A DNA stretch of 64,000 nucleotides from Phytohabitans rumicis (GTDB taxonomy: Bacteria; Actinomycetota; Actinomycetes; Mycobacteriales; Micromonosporaceae), in assembly GCF_011764445.1 (NCBI RefSeq), contig NZ_BLPG01000001.1, forward strand, positions 5,704,001 to 5,768,000. Reading direction: 5' to 3'. The stretch's first letter is position 1. Each line of letters begins with the position of its first letter. A program made the position numbers and the translations under genes. Positions 15,560 through 25,790 of the stretch are shown here, piece by piece. The notes beneath the pieces were generated by a model. That model saw only the letters and a program-made list of their open reading frames with translations. It searched no databases and had not been told where the DNA came from.

Positions 15560-18454
15560 CAGGGTGAGGCTGTCGACCGCGGCGGGGGCGGTGAAGACCA
15601 GGTAGACGTCCTGCCGGCCGGCCGCGCCCCGGAGCGGGGTTGACGCGGTGGTCCAGGTGTAGCGGTCGGCGGTGGCCGGCACGCTCAAGGTGCCGAGCAG
15701 GCGACCGGTCGGGCCGCCGAGCCGCACCTGGATGGTGGACGGGGAGGATGCCGAGACCCGAGCGGTGAAGGCGCCGACGCCGCTGCCCAGGTCGGCGTCG
15801 GCGAACTTCACCCACTGGCCGGCGGCGGTCGCCGCGACGGCGGTGCCGCTGGCCTTGGTGGTGTCCACGAGCGTCGTACCCGCGTAGTCGTCGAACGTGT
15901 AAGCCGGCGTCGGCCGGCGCAGGTCGCGCGGCGGGATGGTCTCGCCCTTGACCGTCAGCGTCGCGGTCCGCCGGATGTCCGTGGCCGACGCCCCGACGAG
16001 TACGTCGTACGCGCCGCTCTCCACGACCGGCCGGCCGCGGGTCACGTCCCAGAACGCCAGGTCGCTGGCCTTGAGCGGGATCCGGACCGTCTTGGTCTGG
16101 CCGGGCGCGAGGTCGACCCGGGCGAACCCGCGCAGCTGCTTGACCGGCTGGACCGCCCGGGACTTGCGCTGGTGCGTGTAGAGCTGCACGGTCTCCGCCC
16201 CGGCGCGCCTGCCGGTGTTGGTGACGTCGAGCGTGACGCTGTTCGCATCCAGCCGCAGCGAGGAGTACGCGAACGTCGTGTAGCTCAGGCCGTACCCGAA
16301 GGGGTAGAGCGGCGTGCCCCGGTGATAGAGGTACGTCATGCCGGTCTTGGCGATGTCGTAGTCCAGGATGCTCGGCAGTTCGGCGTCGGAGCGGTACCAA
16401 GTCTGGGTGAGCCGGCCGCTCGGGTTGGTGTCGCCGAAGAGCGCGCCGGCGATCGCCCGGCCCGTCTCCTGGCCGGCGTGCGTGGTCCACAGGATCGCCG
16501 GCACGTTCTCCTGCTCCCAGTTGAGCGTGGTGGGGTAGCTGTTCTCCACCACGACGACGGTGTTGGGGTTGGCCCGGCGTACCGCCTTGATGAGGGCGCT
16601 CTGGCCGTCGGCGAGGGCGGTCGAGACGCGGTCGTTGGTCTCCCGCCCGTTGATGAACGGCATGCTGCCGACCACCACGACCGCGACGTCGGCGCCGGTC
16701 GCGGCGGCGACCGCGCTGTCGATGCCGCTGCTGACGGTCTCCTTGGCGAAGCGGGCCGCGGTGGCCGCGGTCTGGGCGCCGAGCGCGAGGTTGCCGGCTG
16801 AGTCGACGGTCAGGTAGCGCTCGGCTGGGAACCAGGGCTCCCGGGTCTCGTAGCCGGCGTACCGGATGACGTAGGAACCGTCTGGCTGCTGCTCCAGCTT
16901 GAACTGCTGCTGGACGAACCAGCTGTTGGGCTGGGCGTCGCGGGTCACGAACGGGCCCCAGTTGTAGCCGAGCACCTTGCCGTTGGCGGCGTTGCGCAGG
17001 GTCAGCAGGCCCTGGCCCCAGTCGAAGACGTCGAACTGCGCCGCGTCCCCGGCCGCCGTGCCGGTCACGTTCACCGGGTTCGCGTCGGTGGTGCCGGTGG
17101 CCGTGACGTACCGGCCGGTGGCCAGGTCGCGCAGCGCGATCCGGTCCACGCCCTCGCCGCCGACCACAGTCGAGCCCGGGACCCGCTCCTGGATGCCCTG
17201 GCGCGGTGTGACGGCGTACGGGAGGGTGCCGCTGTACCAGTCCGTGTAGAGGGTGTCCGCGAGCGGGCCGACCACGGCGACCTTGCGGGTGCGCGACGGC
17301 GACAGGGGTAGCGTGCCCGCACTGTTCTTCAGCAGCACGATCTGCTCGTCGGCGGCCTTCCGGGCGAGCCGCTGGTGCGCCGGGGAGTTGATGACGTCCG
17401 GCGTGATGGCGGCGTACGGGTTGCGGCTGGGCGGGTCGAACTCGCCGAGGCGGAACCGGATGGACAGGATGTGCCGCACCGCGCGGTCCACATCGGACAC
17501 GGTCAGCAGCCCTTGCTGTACGGCCGCGGTGACCGCCGCGATGGTCGACCCGTTGCTGGAGCCGTCCTGGGTGAAGCTGTCCACGCCGGCCTTGAGGGCG
17601 GCCGCGTTCGCCTCGGCCTGGGTGGCGTAGTACTGCTGCGGCCCGGTCAGGTTGCCCGGCGCGAAGGCGTCGCTGACCACCAGCAGGTCGCGGTCGGTCC
17701 ACCGCCGTACATCCGTGTTGAGCGAGGGCTCCACAGTGGCCGGTCGCCCGTTGACGAGGTTGTACGACGTCATCACGCCGGTCGCCGCGCCGGCCGCGAT
17801 GGCGGGACGGAACGCGGCGTACTCGTAGTCGTGCAACAGCCTGGGCGGCAGCATCGAGGACGTCGTCTCCCGGCTTACCTCGTTGTTGTTGGCCAGATAG
17901 TGCTTGAGCGTCGGCGCGGCCTGCAGGTAGGTGGGGTGGTCGCCGGACAGGCCCTTGCCGTACGCGGTGGACAGCGCGCCGGTCAGGTACGGGTCCTCGG
18001 AGTAGCCCTCCTCGTTGCGGCCCCAGCGCGGGTCGCGCAGCAGGTTGACCACGGGCGCCCAGAGGTTGAGGCCGTTGGCCGCCGGGTCCTTGGCGTGGAA
18101 GCCCCGCGCCTCCCGGCCGACCGCGGTGCCGACCTGCCGCATCAGCTCCGGATCCCACGTCGTGGCGAGCCCGATGGCCTGCGGAAACACGGTCGCCTCG
18201 CCGAGCCATGCGACGCCGTGCAGCGCCTCCGTACCGGTCCGGAAGGGCCCGATGCCCAGCCGCGGGATCGCCGGCTGGTGCTGGTGCAGCAGCGAGATCT
18301 TCTCGTCCAGCGTGAGGCGCGCGACCAGGTCGTCGATCCGCGTGGCCACGGGGAGGTCGGGGTCGCGGAAGGGGTACGTCGGGTCAGCGGCGCGCGCCGG
18401 GGTCGCGGGCGCCACCAGAAGTATGGCAGCCAGGCAGGCGGTGAGTGCTCGCAC
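15554..18454 (-). CDS. Secreted glycoside hydrolase family 3 enzyme (beta-glucosidase/beta-xylosidase type)
   Basis: 966-aa exo-acting glycosidase. A signal peptide (about 1-22, cut after ARA) is followed by the GH3 N-terminal barrel with the nucleophile Asp in VVSDAFAPG (about 262). The second alpha/beta domain is interrupted by a beta-rich insert (about 435-560, fascin/ricin-like pattern with YVTATGTT and LTLRNAANG). The expected fibronectin-like domain follows, then a C-terminal CBM6-like module (about 830-966). It is divergent from a sugar ABC importer and an alpha-xylosidase gene, so I infer action on xyloglucan or xylan fragments outside the cell. Beta-glucosidase, beta-xylosidase or arabinofuranosidase activity all remain possible. 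Confidence 0.88.
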   Translation of the reverse strand: MRALTACLAAILLVAPATPARAADPTYPFRDPDLPVATRIDDLVARLTLDEKISLLHQHQPAIPRLGIGPFRTGTEALHGVAWLGEATVFPQAIGLATTWDPELMRQVGTAVGREARGFHAKDPAANGLNLWAPVVNLLRDPRWGRNEEGYSEDPYLTGALSTAYGKGLSGDHPTYLQAAPTLKHYLANNNEVSRETTSSMLPPRLLHDYEYAAFRPAIAAGAATGVMTSYNLVNGRPATVEPSLNTDVRRWTDRDLLVVSDAFAPGNLTGPQQYYATQAEANAAALKAGVDSFTQDGSSNGSTIAAVTAAVQQGLLTVSDVDRAVRHILSIRFRLGEFDPPSRNPYAAITPDVINSPAHQRLARKAADEQIVLLKNSAGTLPLSPSRTRKVAVVGPLADTLYTDWYSGTLPYAVTPRQGIQERVPGSTVVGGEGVDRIALRDLATGRYVTATGTTDANPVNVTGTAAGDAAQFDVFDWGQGLLTLRNAANGKVLGYNWGPFVTRDAQPNSWFVQQQFKLEQQPDGSYVIRYAGYETREPWFPAERYLTVDSAGNLALGAQTAATAARFAKETVSSGIDSAVAAATGADVAVVVVGSMPFINGRETNDRVSTALADGQSALIKAVRRANPNTVVVVENSYPTTLNWEQENVPAILWTTHAGQETGRAIAGALFGDTNPSGRLTQTWYRSDAELPSILDYDIAKTGMTYLYHRGTPLYPFGYGLSYTTFAYSSLRLDANSVTLDVTNTGRRAGAETVQLYTHQRKSRAVQPVKQLRGFARVDLAPGQTKTVRIPLKASDLAFWDVTRGRPVVESGAYDVLVGASATDIRRTATLTVKGETIPPRDLRRPTPAYTFDDYAGTTLVDTTKASGTAVAATAAGQWVKFADADLGSGVGAFTARVSASSPSTIQVRLGGPTGRLLGTLSVPATADRYTWTTASTPLRGAAGRQDVYLVFTAPAAVDSLTLS

Positions 18455-18539
18455 GTGGGTGACCCTCGCCGACGCAGCTCATGACTGTCAATAGTTTGGA
18501 CGCCATACGAAATAAGGGCGAAATCCTTGATTGACCCCG

Positions 18540-18602
18540 TTGACACGCTGCGGCTCGTCCGTTTAGCTGAGCGCTAGCTTGTCGAAACGCTTCGACAAGC
18601 TA
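18540..18602 (+). promoter_or_regulatory. Promoter and LacI-type operator of the xylo-oligosaccharide importer
   Basis: TTGACA (18540-18545) is followed after 17 bases by TTAGCT (18563-18568), a weak -10. Downstream, TAGCTTGTCGAA (18575-18586) and TTCGACAAGCTA (18591-18602) form a perfect 12-bp inverted repeat around ACGC. The centre CGAAACGCTTCG resembles LacI-family operators. It lies where a repressor would block transcription. No LacI gene adjoins this locus. Confidence 0.6.
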
Positions 18603-18626
18603 CCTCTCACCCACGTGGAGGCAGCA

Positions 18627-19940
18627 GTGTCCATTTCACTGACGCGCGTGCGCGCGGGCACCATTGCCGTACTCGCCGCCGCGTCCCTGGTCCTGGCCGC
18701 CTGCGGTGCCGACGCCGACGACGACACCGCGACCGGCGACGGCAAGACCCTGAAGCTCTGGCACTACGAGGGGCCCAACAGCGCCATGGGCGTCGCTTGG
18801 ACCGAGGCGATCAAGCAGTTCGAGGCGTCGCACCCCGGCGTGAAGGTCCAGTTCGAGGACAAGCAGTTCGAGCAGATCCGGCAGAACGCCGGCATGATCC
18901 TCAACTCGGACGAAGCGCCCGACATCATGGAGTACAACAAGGGCAACGCCACCGCCGGCCTGCTGTCCAAGCAGGGCCTGCTGACCGACCTCACCGGCGA
19001 GGCCAGCAAGCGCGGCTGGGACAAGATCGGGCCGAGCCTGCAGACCACGTCGCGCTACGACGCCGATGGCATCATGGGCGACGGCAAGTGGTTCGGCGTG
19101 CCGAACTACGCCGAGTACGTGATGGTCTACTACAACAAGGACCTCTTCGCGAAGCACAAGGTCCAGGTGCCCACCACGCTCGCCGAGTTCGAGGCGGCGA
19201 TGGACACGTTCGTCAAGGCCGGGGTCCCGCCGCTGTCGGTGGGCGGCGCGGAGTACCCGGCGCAGCAGATCTTCTACGAGCTGGCGCTCTCCAAGGCCAA
19301 CCGCTCCTTTGTGGACAGTTACGAGCTGTACAAGGGCAAGGTGGACTTCAAGGGGCCGGAGTTCACGTACGCGGCCAACACGTTCGCCGACTGGGTGAAG
19401 AAGGGCTACATCCCGAAGAACTCCGCCGGCATCAAGGCGGACCCGATGGGCGTGGCCTGGACCCAGGGCAAGTTCCCGATGGTCATCTCCGGCAGCTGGT
19501 GGTACGGCCGGTTCGTCGCCGAGGCCAAGAGCTTCCAGTGGGGCACGTTCCTCTTCCCGGGCAACACGCTGCACCCCGGCTCCGGCGGCAACATCTGGGT
19601 CGTGCCGGAGAAATCCAAGAACAAGAGCCTGGCGTACGACTTCATCGACATCACGATGAAGCCGGAGATCCAGAATCTGCTCGGCAACTCCGGCGGCGTG
19701 CCGGTGCTCGCGGACCCCGCGGGGATCACCGATCCGAAGAGCAAGGAGCTGATCGACAACTTCAACAAGATCACCTCCACGGACGGGCTGGCGTTCTACC
19801 CGGACTGGCCGGCTCCCGGGTACTACGACGTGCTGGTCGCCGGCGTACAGCACCTGATCAACGGCACCAAGAGCCCGACCGCGGTGCTCGACGAGATCGC
19901 CAAGCCGTACAACGACAACCTGACCAGCCTCGGCAAATGA
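18627..19940 (+). CDS. Carbohydrate ABC transporter substrate-binding lipoprotein
   Basis: 437 aa from GTG 18627, preceded by a GTGGAGG ribosome site. The lipoprotein signal has lipobox LAAC (Cys near residue 27). The mature part is an extracellular solute-binding family 1 (MalE-like) protein, with TLKLWHYEG near its start, APDIMEYNKGNA and FPMVISGSWWYGRF. It is the first gene of a binding protein-permease-permease-GH31 operon. By context it captures xylo- or xyloglucan-derived oligosaccharides at the cell surface. The operon has no ATPase gene; actinobacteria commonly share one MsiK-type ATPase for such importers. Confidence 0.88.
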   Translation: MSISLTRVRAGTIAVLAAASLVLAACGADADDDTATGDGKTLKLWHYEGPNSAMGVAWTEAIKQFEASHPGVKVQFEDKQFEQIRQNAGMILNSDEAPDIMEYNKGNATAGLLSKQGLLTDLTGEASKRGWDKIGPSLQTTSRYDADGIMGDGKWFGVPNYAEYVMVYYNKDLFAKHKVQVPTTLAEFEAAMDTFVKAGVPPLSVGGAEYPAQQIFYELALSKANRSFVDSYELYKGKVDFKGPEFTYAANTFADWVKKGYIPKNSAGIKADPMGVAWTQGKFPMVISGSWWYGRFVAEAKSFQWGTFLFPGNTLHPGSGGNIWVVPEKSKNKSLAYDFIDITMKPEIQNLLGNSGGVPVLADPAGITDPKSKELIDNFNKITSTDGLAFYPDWPAPGYYDVLVAGVQHLINGTKSPTAVLDEIAKPYNDNLTSLGK

Positions 19941-20830
19941 GATCCAATCGGGGGTACGCCGCCTTCCTGATCCCCGGCGCGATCCTGTCGCTGGTGGTCA
20001 TCGTGGTGCCGCTGGTGATGAACGTCGCCATCAGCTTCACCCGGTGGCAGGGGGTGGGTACCCCCGAGTGGATCGGGCTGGACAACTACAGCCGGCTGCT
20101 GGAGGACGACAACTTCTGGGCGTCCTTCCGCAACATCATCTTCCTGATCTTCGCGATGGCCGTCATCCCGACGGCCATCGGGCTCGTCCTGGCCGCGGTC
20201 CTGTTCGACTACGTCGCCAAGCGGGTCGGCCCGCGTACGGCCAGCGCGTTCCGGTCCGGCTTCTACCTGCCGCAGGTGCTGCCGGTCGCGGTGACCGGCA
20301 TCGTGTGGGGCTGGATCCTCAACCCCAGCTTCGGGGCGCTCAACGCGATCCTCACCAACGCCGGCCTGGACGCGCTGGCCAAGAACTGGCTCGGCGACCC
20401 GACGTACGCGCTCTACAGCGTCATGGTGATGCTGATCTGGTTCCAGGTGGGCTACCCGGTCGTGATGTTCATGTCCGGGCTGCAGCGGGTCGACCCGGAG
20501 CTGTACGAGGCGGCGTCCATCGACGGCGCGAACTGGTGGCAGCGGTTCATCCGGATCGCCGTGTACCAGATCAAGCCGGAGATCTACGTGGTGCTGGTGA
20601 CCACGACGATCGCGGCGCTGAAGGTCTTCGGGCAGATCTTCGTGCTGACCCGGGGCGGGCCGGGCAACGCCACGCTCGTGCCGTCGTACTTCGCGTACCA
20701 GAACTTCTTCGAGAAGGCGCAGGTCGGCTACGGCTCGGCGATCGCGACCGTGCTTACCCTCATCATCGTGGCGCTTTCGGTGGTGTTCCTGCGCATCCAG
20801 GCGCGGGGCGAACAGAAGGACGCGCTATGA
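19937..20830 (+). CDS. Carbohydrate ABC transporter permease (MalF type)
   Basis: 297 aa with six predicted membrane segments. The coupling (EAA) loop reads YEAASIDGANWWQRF, followed by a conserved I-P-like turn. ATG 19937 overlaps the binding-protein stop as ATGA; the longer open frame upstream is a shadow of that gene. It is the inner-membrane half of the sugar importer, together with the next gene. Confidence 0.9.
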   Translation: MRSNRGYAAFLIPGAILSLVVIVVPLVMNVAISFTRWQGVGTPEWIGLDNYSRLLEDDNFWASFRNIIFLIFAMAVIPTAIGLVLAAVLFDYVAKRVGPRTASAFRSGFYLPQVLPVAVTGIVWGWILNPSFGALNAILTNAGLDALAKNWLGDPTYALYSVMVMLIWFQVGYPVVMFMSGLQRVDPELYEAASIDGANWWQRFIRIAVYQIKPEIYVVLVTTTIAALKVFGQIFVLTRGGPGNATLVPSYFAYQNFFEKAQVGYGSAIATVLTLIIVALSVVFLRIQARGEQKDAL

Positions 20831-21648
20831 ACCGGGCGATCCGGCCGGCCGTGCTGGCCACGCTCACCGTGCTGGTGCTGCTGGTGCTCTCGCCGTTCGC
20901 GCTGGTGGCGCTCAACGCGTTCAAGCGCCCGGCGGACTACGCCACCAACGGGCCGCTGTCTTTGCCGGACAGCCTGTACTTCAAGGGACTCACCGACTTC
21001 TGGATCCGGGTCGACTTCGGCGAGAAGCTCTGGAACAGCTTCTTCATCAGCGGGTCGGTGGCGGTGCTGGCGGTCATCGTCTCGGTGCTCAACGCGTACG
21101 CGCTCGGCATCGGCCGGGTGCGCGGCCGGAGCCTGTTCCTGATCTTCTTCCTGCTGGCCAACCTGCTGCCGCAGGAGGCCCTGGTGTACCCGCTCTACTA
21201 CCTGTCCAAAGAGGTCGGTCTCTACAACACCCAGACGGCCGTCATCATCATCTTCACGGCCATCCAGAGCGCCTTCGGCACGTACCTGCTCTCGTCGGTG
21301 TACGCCGTGTTCCCGCGCGAGATGCTGGAGGCGGCGGCGATCGACGGCGCCGGGAAGGTGCGCACGCTGTGGCGGGTGGTGGTGCCGATCAGCTGGCCGA
21401 GCCTGTCCGTGCTGTTCACGTTCTTCTTCATCTGGACGTGGAACGAGTTCTTCCTCCCGCTCGTCTTCCTCATCTCGAACGACAAGCAGACCGTGCCGGT
21501 GGCCCTCGGCGTGCTGCAGGGCGACCGGCTGATGGACGCCACCACCACGAGCGCCTCGGCGCTGCTCGGCATCGCGCCAGCCGTCCTGTTCTTCCTCATC
21601 TTCCAGCGAACCCTGTCCCGCGGCATCATGTCCGGGGCCGTCAAGTAA
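20827..21648 (+). CDS. Carbohydrate ABC transporter permease (MalG type)
   Basis: 273 aa, six predicted membrane segments, with the EAA loop MLEAAAIDGAGKVRTLWRVV trimmed here to EAAAIDGAG. The C-terminus SRGIMSGAVK is typical of MalG-like CUT1 permeases. ATG 20827 overlaps the previous stop as ATGA. It is followed after 12 bases by the GH31 gene, consistent with import and cytoplasmic hydrolysis of the same sugar. Confidence 0.9.
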   Translation: MNRAIRPAVLATLTVLVLLVLSPFALVALNAFKRPADYATNGPLSLPDSLYFKGLTDFWIRVDFGEKLWNSFFISGSVAVLAVIVSVLNAYALGIGRVRGRSLFLIFFLLANLLPQEALVYPLYYLSKEVGLYNTQTAVIIIFTAIQSAFGTYLLSSVYAVFPREMLEAAAIDGAGKVRTLWRVVVPISWPSLSVLFTFFFIWTWNEFFLPLVFLISNDKQTVPVALGVLQGDRLMDATTTSASALLGIAPAVLFFLIFQRTLSRGIMSGAVK

Positions 21649-21660
21649 GTAGGAGCACCG

Positions 21661-23891
21661 TTGAAGTTCACCGACGGCTACTGGCACATGCGCGAGGGCG
21701 TACAGCCGCTCTACCCGGCGCAGGTGCACGACCTCATCGCGGACGGCGACTCGCTCACCGTGTACGCGCCCACCGCCCGCATCGAGGGCCGTGGCGACAC
21801 GCTGAACCGTCCACTGGTGACGGTGCGGGCCTCGGCGCCGCTGCCCGACGTCATCGGGGTGACGGTGTCGCACTTCTCCGGTGGCGTATCGCCGGGACCG
21901 CACTTCGCGCTGTCGACCGTGGACGGTGTCGCGTCCGTAGACGACCTGTCGCTGACGTCGGGGTCCCTGTCCGTCCGGTTCCAGCGCGACCCCTGGCGGG
22001 TCGAGTTCCTGGCCAGCGGGCAGGTGCTGACCGCCAGCGGCTACAAGGCGATGGCGCTCATCGAGGACGGCGACCGGCGCTACGTCCGGGAGCAGTTGGG
22101 GCTCGGCGTCGCCACGTGCGTGTACGGCCTCGGTGAGCGCTTCGGCCCGCTGGTGAAGAACGGCCAGACCATCGACATCTGGAACGCCGACGGCGGCACG
22201 AGCAGCGAGCAGGCGTACAAGAACGTGCCGTTCTTCCTCACCAACGCCGGGTACGGGGTGTTCGTCGACCACCCCGGGCTGGTGTCCTTCGAGGTCGGCT
22301 CCGAGGCCGTTTCCCGGGTGCAGTTCAGCGTCGCGGGCGAGGCGCTGCGGTACTTCGTCATCTACGGGCCCACGCCCAAGGAGATCCTGCGCAAGTACAC
22401 CGCGCTCACCGGGCGCCCCGCGCTGCCCCGGCGTGGTCCTTCGGGCTGTGGCTGACCACGTCGTTCACCACGTCGTACGACGAGGAGACGGTGACCGGGT
22501 TCGTCGACGGGATGGCCGCGCGCGACCTGCCGCTGTCGGTGTTCCACTTCGACACGTTCTGGATGCGCGAGTTTCACTGGTGCGACTTCGAGTGGGACCC
22601 GCGCACGTTCCCCGACCCGGCGGGCATGCTCAAGCGCCTCAAGGAGCGCGGACTGCGGATCAGCCTCTGGATCAACCCGTACATCGCCCAGCGGTCGGCA
22701 CTCTTCGCCGAGGGTGCCGCCGCCGGCTACCTCGTGCGCACGCCGGACGGCGGGGTCTGGCAGACGGACCGCTGGCAGGCCGGCATGGGGCTGGTCGACT
22801 TCACCAACCCGGCGGCCCGGGACTGGTACGCCGGCAAGCTGCGCGCCCTCCTGGACATGGGCGCGGACTGCTTCAAGTCCGACTTCGGCGAGCGCATCCC
22901 GACCGACGTGGTGTGGCACGACGGCGCCGACCCGGAGCGGATGCATAACTACTACAGCTACCTCTACAACGAGACCGTGTTCGAGTTGCTGCGCGAGCAC
23001 CGGGGTGCCGGGGAGGCGGTGCTGTTCGCCCGCTCAGCCACCACGGGCGGGCAGAAGTTTCCGGTGCACTGGGGCGGCGACTGTGAGTCCACACTGGAGT
23101 CCATGGCGGAGAGCCTGCGCGGCGGGCTGTCCCTGGCCATGTCGGGCTTCGGCTTCTGGAGCCACGACATCGGCGGCTTCGAGGGCCGACCCGATCCGGC
23201 CGTGTTCAAGCGCTGGATCCCCTTCGGACTGCTCTCCTCGCACAGCCGGTTGCACGGCAACTCGACGTACCGGGTGCCGTGGCTCTTCGACGACGAGGCC
23301 GTGGACGTGCTGCGGGCGTTCACCCGGCTGAAGGCGCGGCTCATGCCGTACCTCTTCGGCGCGGCCGTCACCGCCCACCGGGAGGGCGTGCCGGTGATGC
23401 GGCCGATGGTGGCGGAGTTTCCCGACGACCCGGCGTGCCCGTACCTGGACCGGCAGTACATGCTCGGCGACAGCCTGCTGGTCGCGCCGGTCTTCACGGC
23501 GTCCGGCCAGACCAGGTACTACGTGCCGGCCGGGCGGTGGACCCACCTGCTCACCGGGGAGGTCGTCGAGGGGCCGCGCTGGGTCACCGAGACCTGCGGC
23601 TTCGACACGGTGCCCGTGTACGTGCGCCCGGGGACCATGCTGCCGTGGGGCGCGCGCGAGGACCGGCCGGACTACGCGTACGCCGACGGGGTGACGCTGC
23701 GGCTGTTCTCACCGGTCGACGGGACCAGGGTGGACGTCCCGGCGCTCGATGGCGAGGTGGCGGCCAGCTTCACGGTTGACGGGACCCGGGTACGCCGTAC
23801 CGGCGCACCGGCGCCGTGGCGGGTCCAACTCCCCGGCCAGGATCCGGTCGACATTCCCGCGGGCGTGGAGGAGTGGGCGCTACCGGAGTGA
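21661..23891 (+). pseudogene. yicI: GH31 alpha-xylosidase (YicI-like), frameshifted as read
   Basis: Cytoplasmic alpha-xylosidase that removes xylose from xyloglucan oligosaccharides. TTG 21661 has a GTAGGAG ribosome site and starts MKFTDGYWHMREGV, as in YicI. The first frame (to 22455) and the second (to 23891) together give about 743 aa, against about 770 for YicI. They join at 22426-22429: the run CCCC should be CCCCC to read ALPPAWSFGLW. Catalytic motifs are intact in the second frame: KSDFGERIP (nucleophile Asp) and the acid/base Asp in VHWGGD. Everything else looks functional, so a sequencing error is as likely as a real mutation. Its 3' end overlaps the next, opposing gene by 12 bases. 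Confidence 0.85.
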
Positions 23892-25394
23892 GAACTCGTC
23901 GAAGAGCACGGCGGGGGAGTCGGGCTGGCGGGTGTCGTGGCGGTACGAGCGCACCACGCCGGCGGCCGAGTCGAGCAGCGAGAAGACGGTGATGTCGTTG
24001 CTCGCCACGTACGGCAGCGGCACCCCGTCGGCGTTCCGCAGCGGGGCGAGGGTGGGCACGATCGGGGTGAGACCGCCCGGGTCGCCCTGCTGGACGTACC
24101 CGGGCGGCATGCCGCGCGACAAGCCGGACGTCACGTCGAACGCGCCGTAGCTGTTGCCCACATTGGACGTGTCCAGCCAGTGCACGCCCGCGGCGTTGCG
24201 GAAGCGGTTCCAGACGTGGGAGTGTCCGTTGAGGACGAGGTGGACGCCGGCCTCGGACACCAGCGGCTCGACGTCGCGCAGGATGTGGTCGTCGGCGAGC
24301 GGGTAGTCGTAGGTGATGGTCCCGTCGCGCCTGACCGGGATCGGATCCGTGTACGGCGGCACCGACCCGTGCCCCAGCCCGTGGCTGGGATGGTGAAACA
24401 TGACCACCCGGTAGCGGGCCCGGCGCGCGGCCGTGGCGGCCAGTTCGGCGGCGAGGAAGGCGTACTGGCGCGAACCGCGGGTGACCGGCTCGAAGATGAA
24501 CTGGCCGTAGCCCCACCGGTCCGGGGTGTCGACGTCTTCGCGCGCCTCCTGGAACCTGCCCCGCCCCGTCAGCTCCGGCGGCCGCCACACCTGCGTCACG
24601 AAGAGCGAGATCACGTGCACGTCGCCGATGGTGCGAGACCACCAGCGCGGTCCGCCCTGCTCGCTGCGTGGCACCGGAAACAGTTCCTCGTACGTGGTGA
24701 CGTCCCAGTCGTCCGGCTGCGGGTCGTTGAACTGCTCGTCCAGCGTCGCCGTGTCGGACCAGCGGCCCATCACGTCGTGGTTGCCGATCGTCGGGAAGAG
24801 CGGCGAGTGCGGCAGGATCCGCGCGAACGTCGGGAAGAACGCCGGCTCGGCCGTGCTGTCGAACCACTCGCTCGCCCGGTCCGGCGCGTTCACCAGGTCG
24901 CCGGCCATCAGTACGCCGTCGAAGGCCACGCCCGCCGTCTCCGCGACCTTCGCCAGGTTGGCCGGCACCATCGGCTTGAGCTGGTGGTCGCTGCTGAGCA
25001 GCAGGCGTACCGGCTGGTCCGGCGGCACCGCGGGGGCGAGGGTGTAGACGGGGGTGACCGTGCCGTCCGACACCACCCGGTACGGCGTGCGCCCGGCCGG
25101 CAACCCGGTGACCGCGGCGAGCTGCCGGTAGACCGCCCGGCGCGTCACGCCCGCGTACGTCCGGCCCGGCACCGACGACTCCTGGTCCTCCCGGGTCCGG
25201 CTCATCGCGTGGGTGGTCGCGGCGAACCGGCGCCAGCCCGGCCCTTCGCTCGGCGCGGTACGGGCCTGCTCGTCGGACATCTCCGCGACGCCGGGGCCCA
25301 CCAGCACGAAGTGTGCGGAGCCGGGAAGCTCGGTGTGCCAGACCACGTGGATCCCGTCCGGCCGCGGATCGAGCAGGTACGGCTCACACAGCAT
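23880..25394 (-). CDS. Calcineurin-type metallophosphoesterase
   Basis: 504-aa predicted phosphohydrolase with no clear signal peptide. The metal-binding blocks are present in order: SSDHQ, GDLVNAP, GNHDVMG, HHPSHG and NGHSHVWNR. The N-terminal about 130 residues resemble the fibronectin-like domain that precedes the catalytic domain in purple-acid-phosphatase-like enzymes. Substrate unknown. It is divergent from the peptidyl-tRNA hydrolase gene, with 20 bases between starts. Confidence 0.82.
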   Translation of the reverse strand: MLCEPYLLDPRPDGIHVVWHTELPGSAHFVLVGPGVAEMSDEQARTAPSEGPGWRRFAATTHAMSRTREDQESSVPGRTYAGVTRRAVYRQLAAVTGLPAGRTPYRVVSDGTVTPVYTLAPAVPPDQPVRLLLSSDHQLKPMVPANLAKVAETAGVAFDGVLMAGDLVNAPDRASEWFDSTAEPAFFPTFARILPHSPLFPTIGNHDVMGRWSDTATLDEQFNDPQPDDWDVTTYEELFPVPRSEQGGPRWWSRTIGDVHVISLFVTQVWRPPELTGRGRFQEAREDVDTPDRWGYGQFIFEPVTRGSRQYAFLAAELAATAARRARYRVVMFHHPSHGLGHGSVPPYTDPIPVRRDGTITYDYPLADDHILRDVEPLVSEAGVHLVLNGHSHVWNRFRNAAGVHWLDTSNVGNSYGAFDVTSGLSRGMPPGYVQQGDPGGLTPIVPTLAPLRNADGVPLPYVASNDITVFSLLDSAAGVVRSYRHDTRQPDSPAVLFDEFSLR

Positions 25395-25414
25395 GCCCGT
25401 AGTATCCGGTACCG

Positions 25415-25771
25415 ATGTTCGCGTTCAAGCAGGTGATCGTCGTGCGCCGTGATCTTGGGATGGGTGCGGGCAAGATCGCAGCGCAAGCCGCCCACGCGGC
25501 CGTACTCGGAGTGGAGAAGGCGTACCGGATGCGCCCGGCCTGGGTCGAGGGCTGGCGGGCCGACGGCATGCCCAAGGTCGTGCTCCAGGTGCCCGGCGAG
25601 GCCGAGCTGGCGGACGTGTGCGCGCGGGCCGAAGCGGCCGGCCTGCCCGTCGCGCCGGTCCGCGACCGCGGCCTGACCCAGGTCGCCGCCGGCACGCTCA
25701 CGTGCGTCGGCATCGGCCCGGCCGCCGCGCCGGACGTGGATGCGGTGACCGGCGACCTCAGGCTGCTGTAG
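25415..25771 (+). CDS. Peptidyl-tRNA hydrolase, Pth2 family
   Basis: 118 aa, the normal length for the archaeal/eukaryotic-type Pth2. Motifs are KQVIVVRRDLGMGAGKIAAQ, given here in part as GMGAGKIAAQAAHA, then KVVLQV, the Asp in VRDRGLTQVAAGT and CVGIGPA near the end. These enzymes release amino acids from peptidyl-tRNA in the cytoplasm. It precedes the M16 peptidase pair by 19 bases and may share its transcript. Most bacteria rely on Pth1, so this is probably an additional copy. Confidence 0.85.
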   Translation: MFAFKQVIVVRRDLGMGAGKIAAQAAHAAVLGVEKAYRMRPAWVEGWRADGMPKVVLQVPGEAELADVCARAEAAGLPVAPVRDRGLTQVAAGTLTCVGIGPAAAPDVDAVTGDLRLL

Positions 25772-25790
25772 ATCGGTTACCGTCGAGCGC

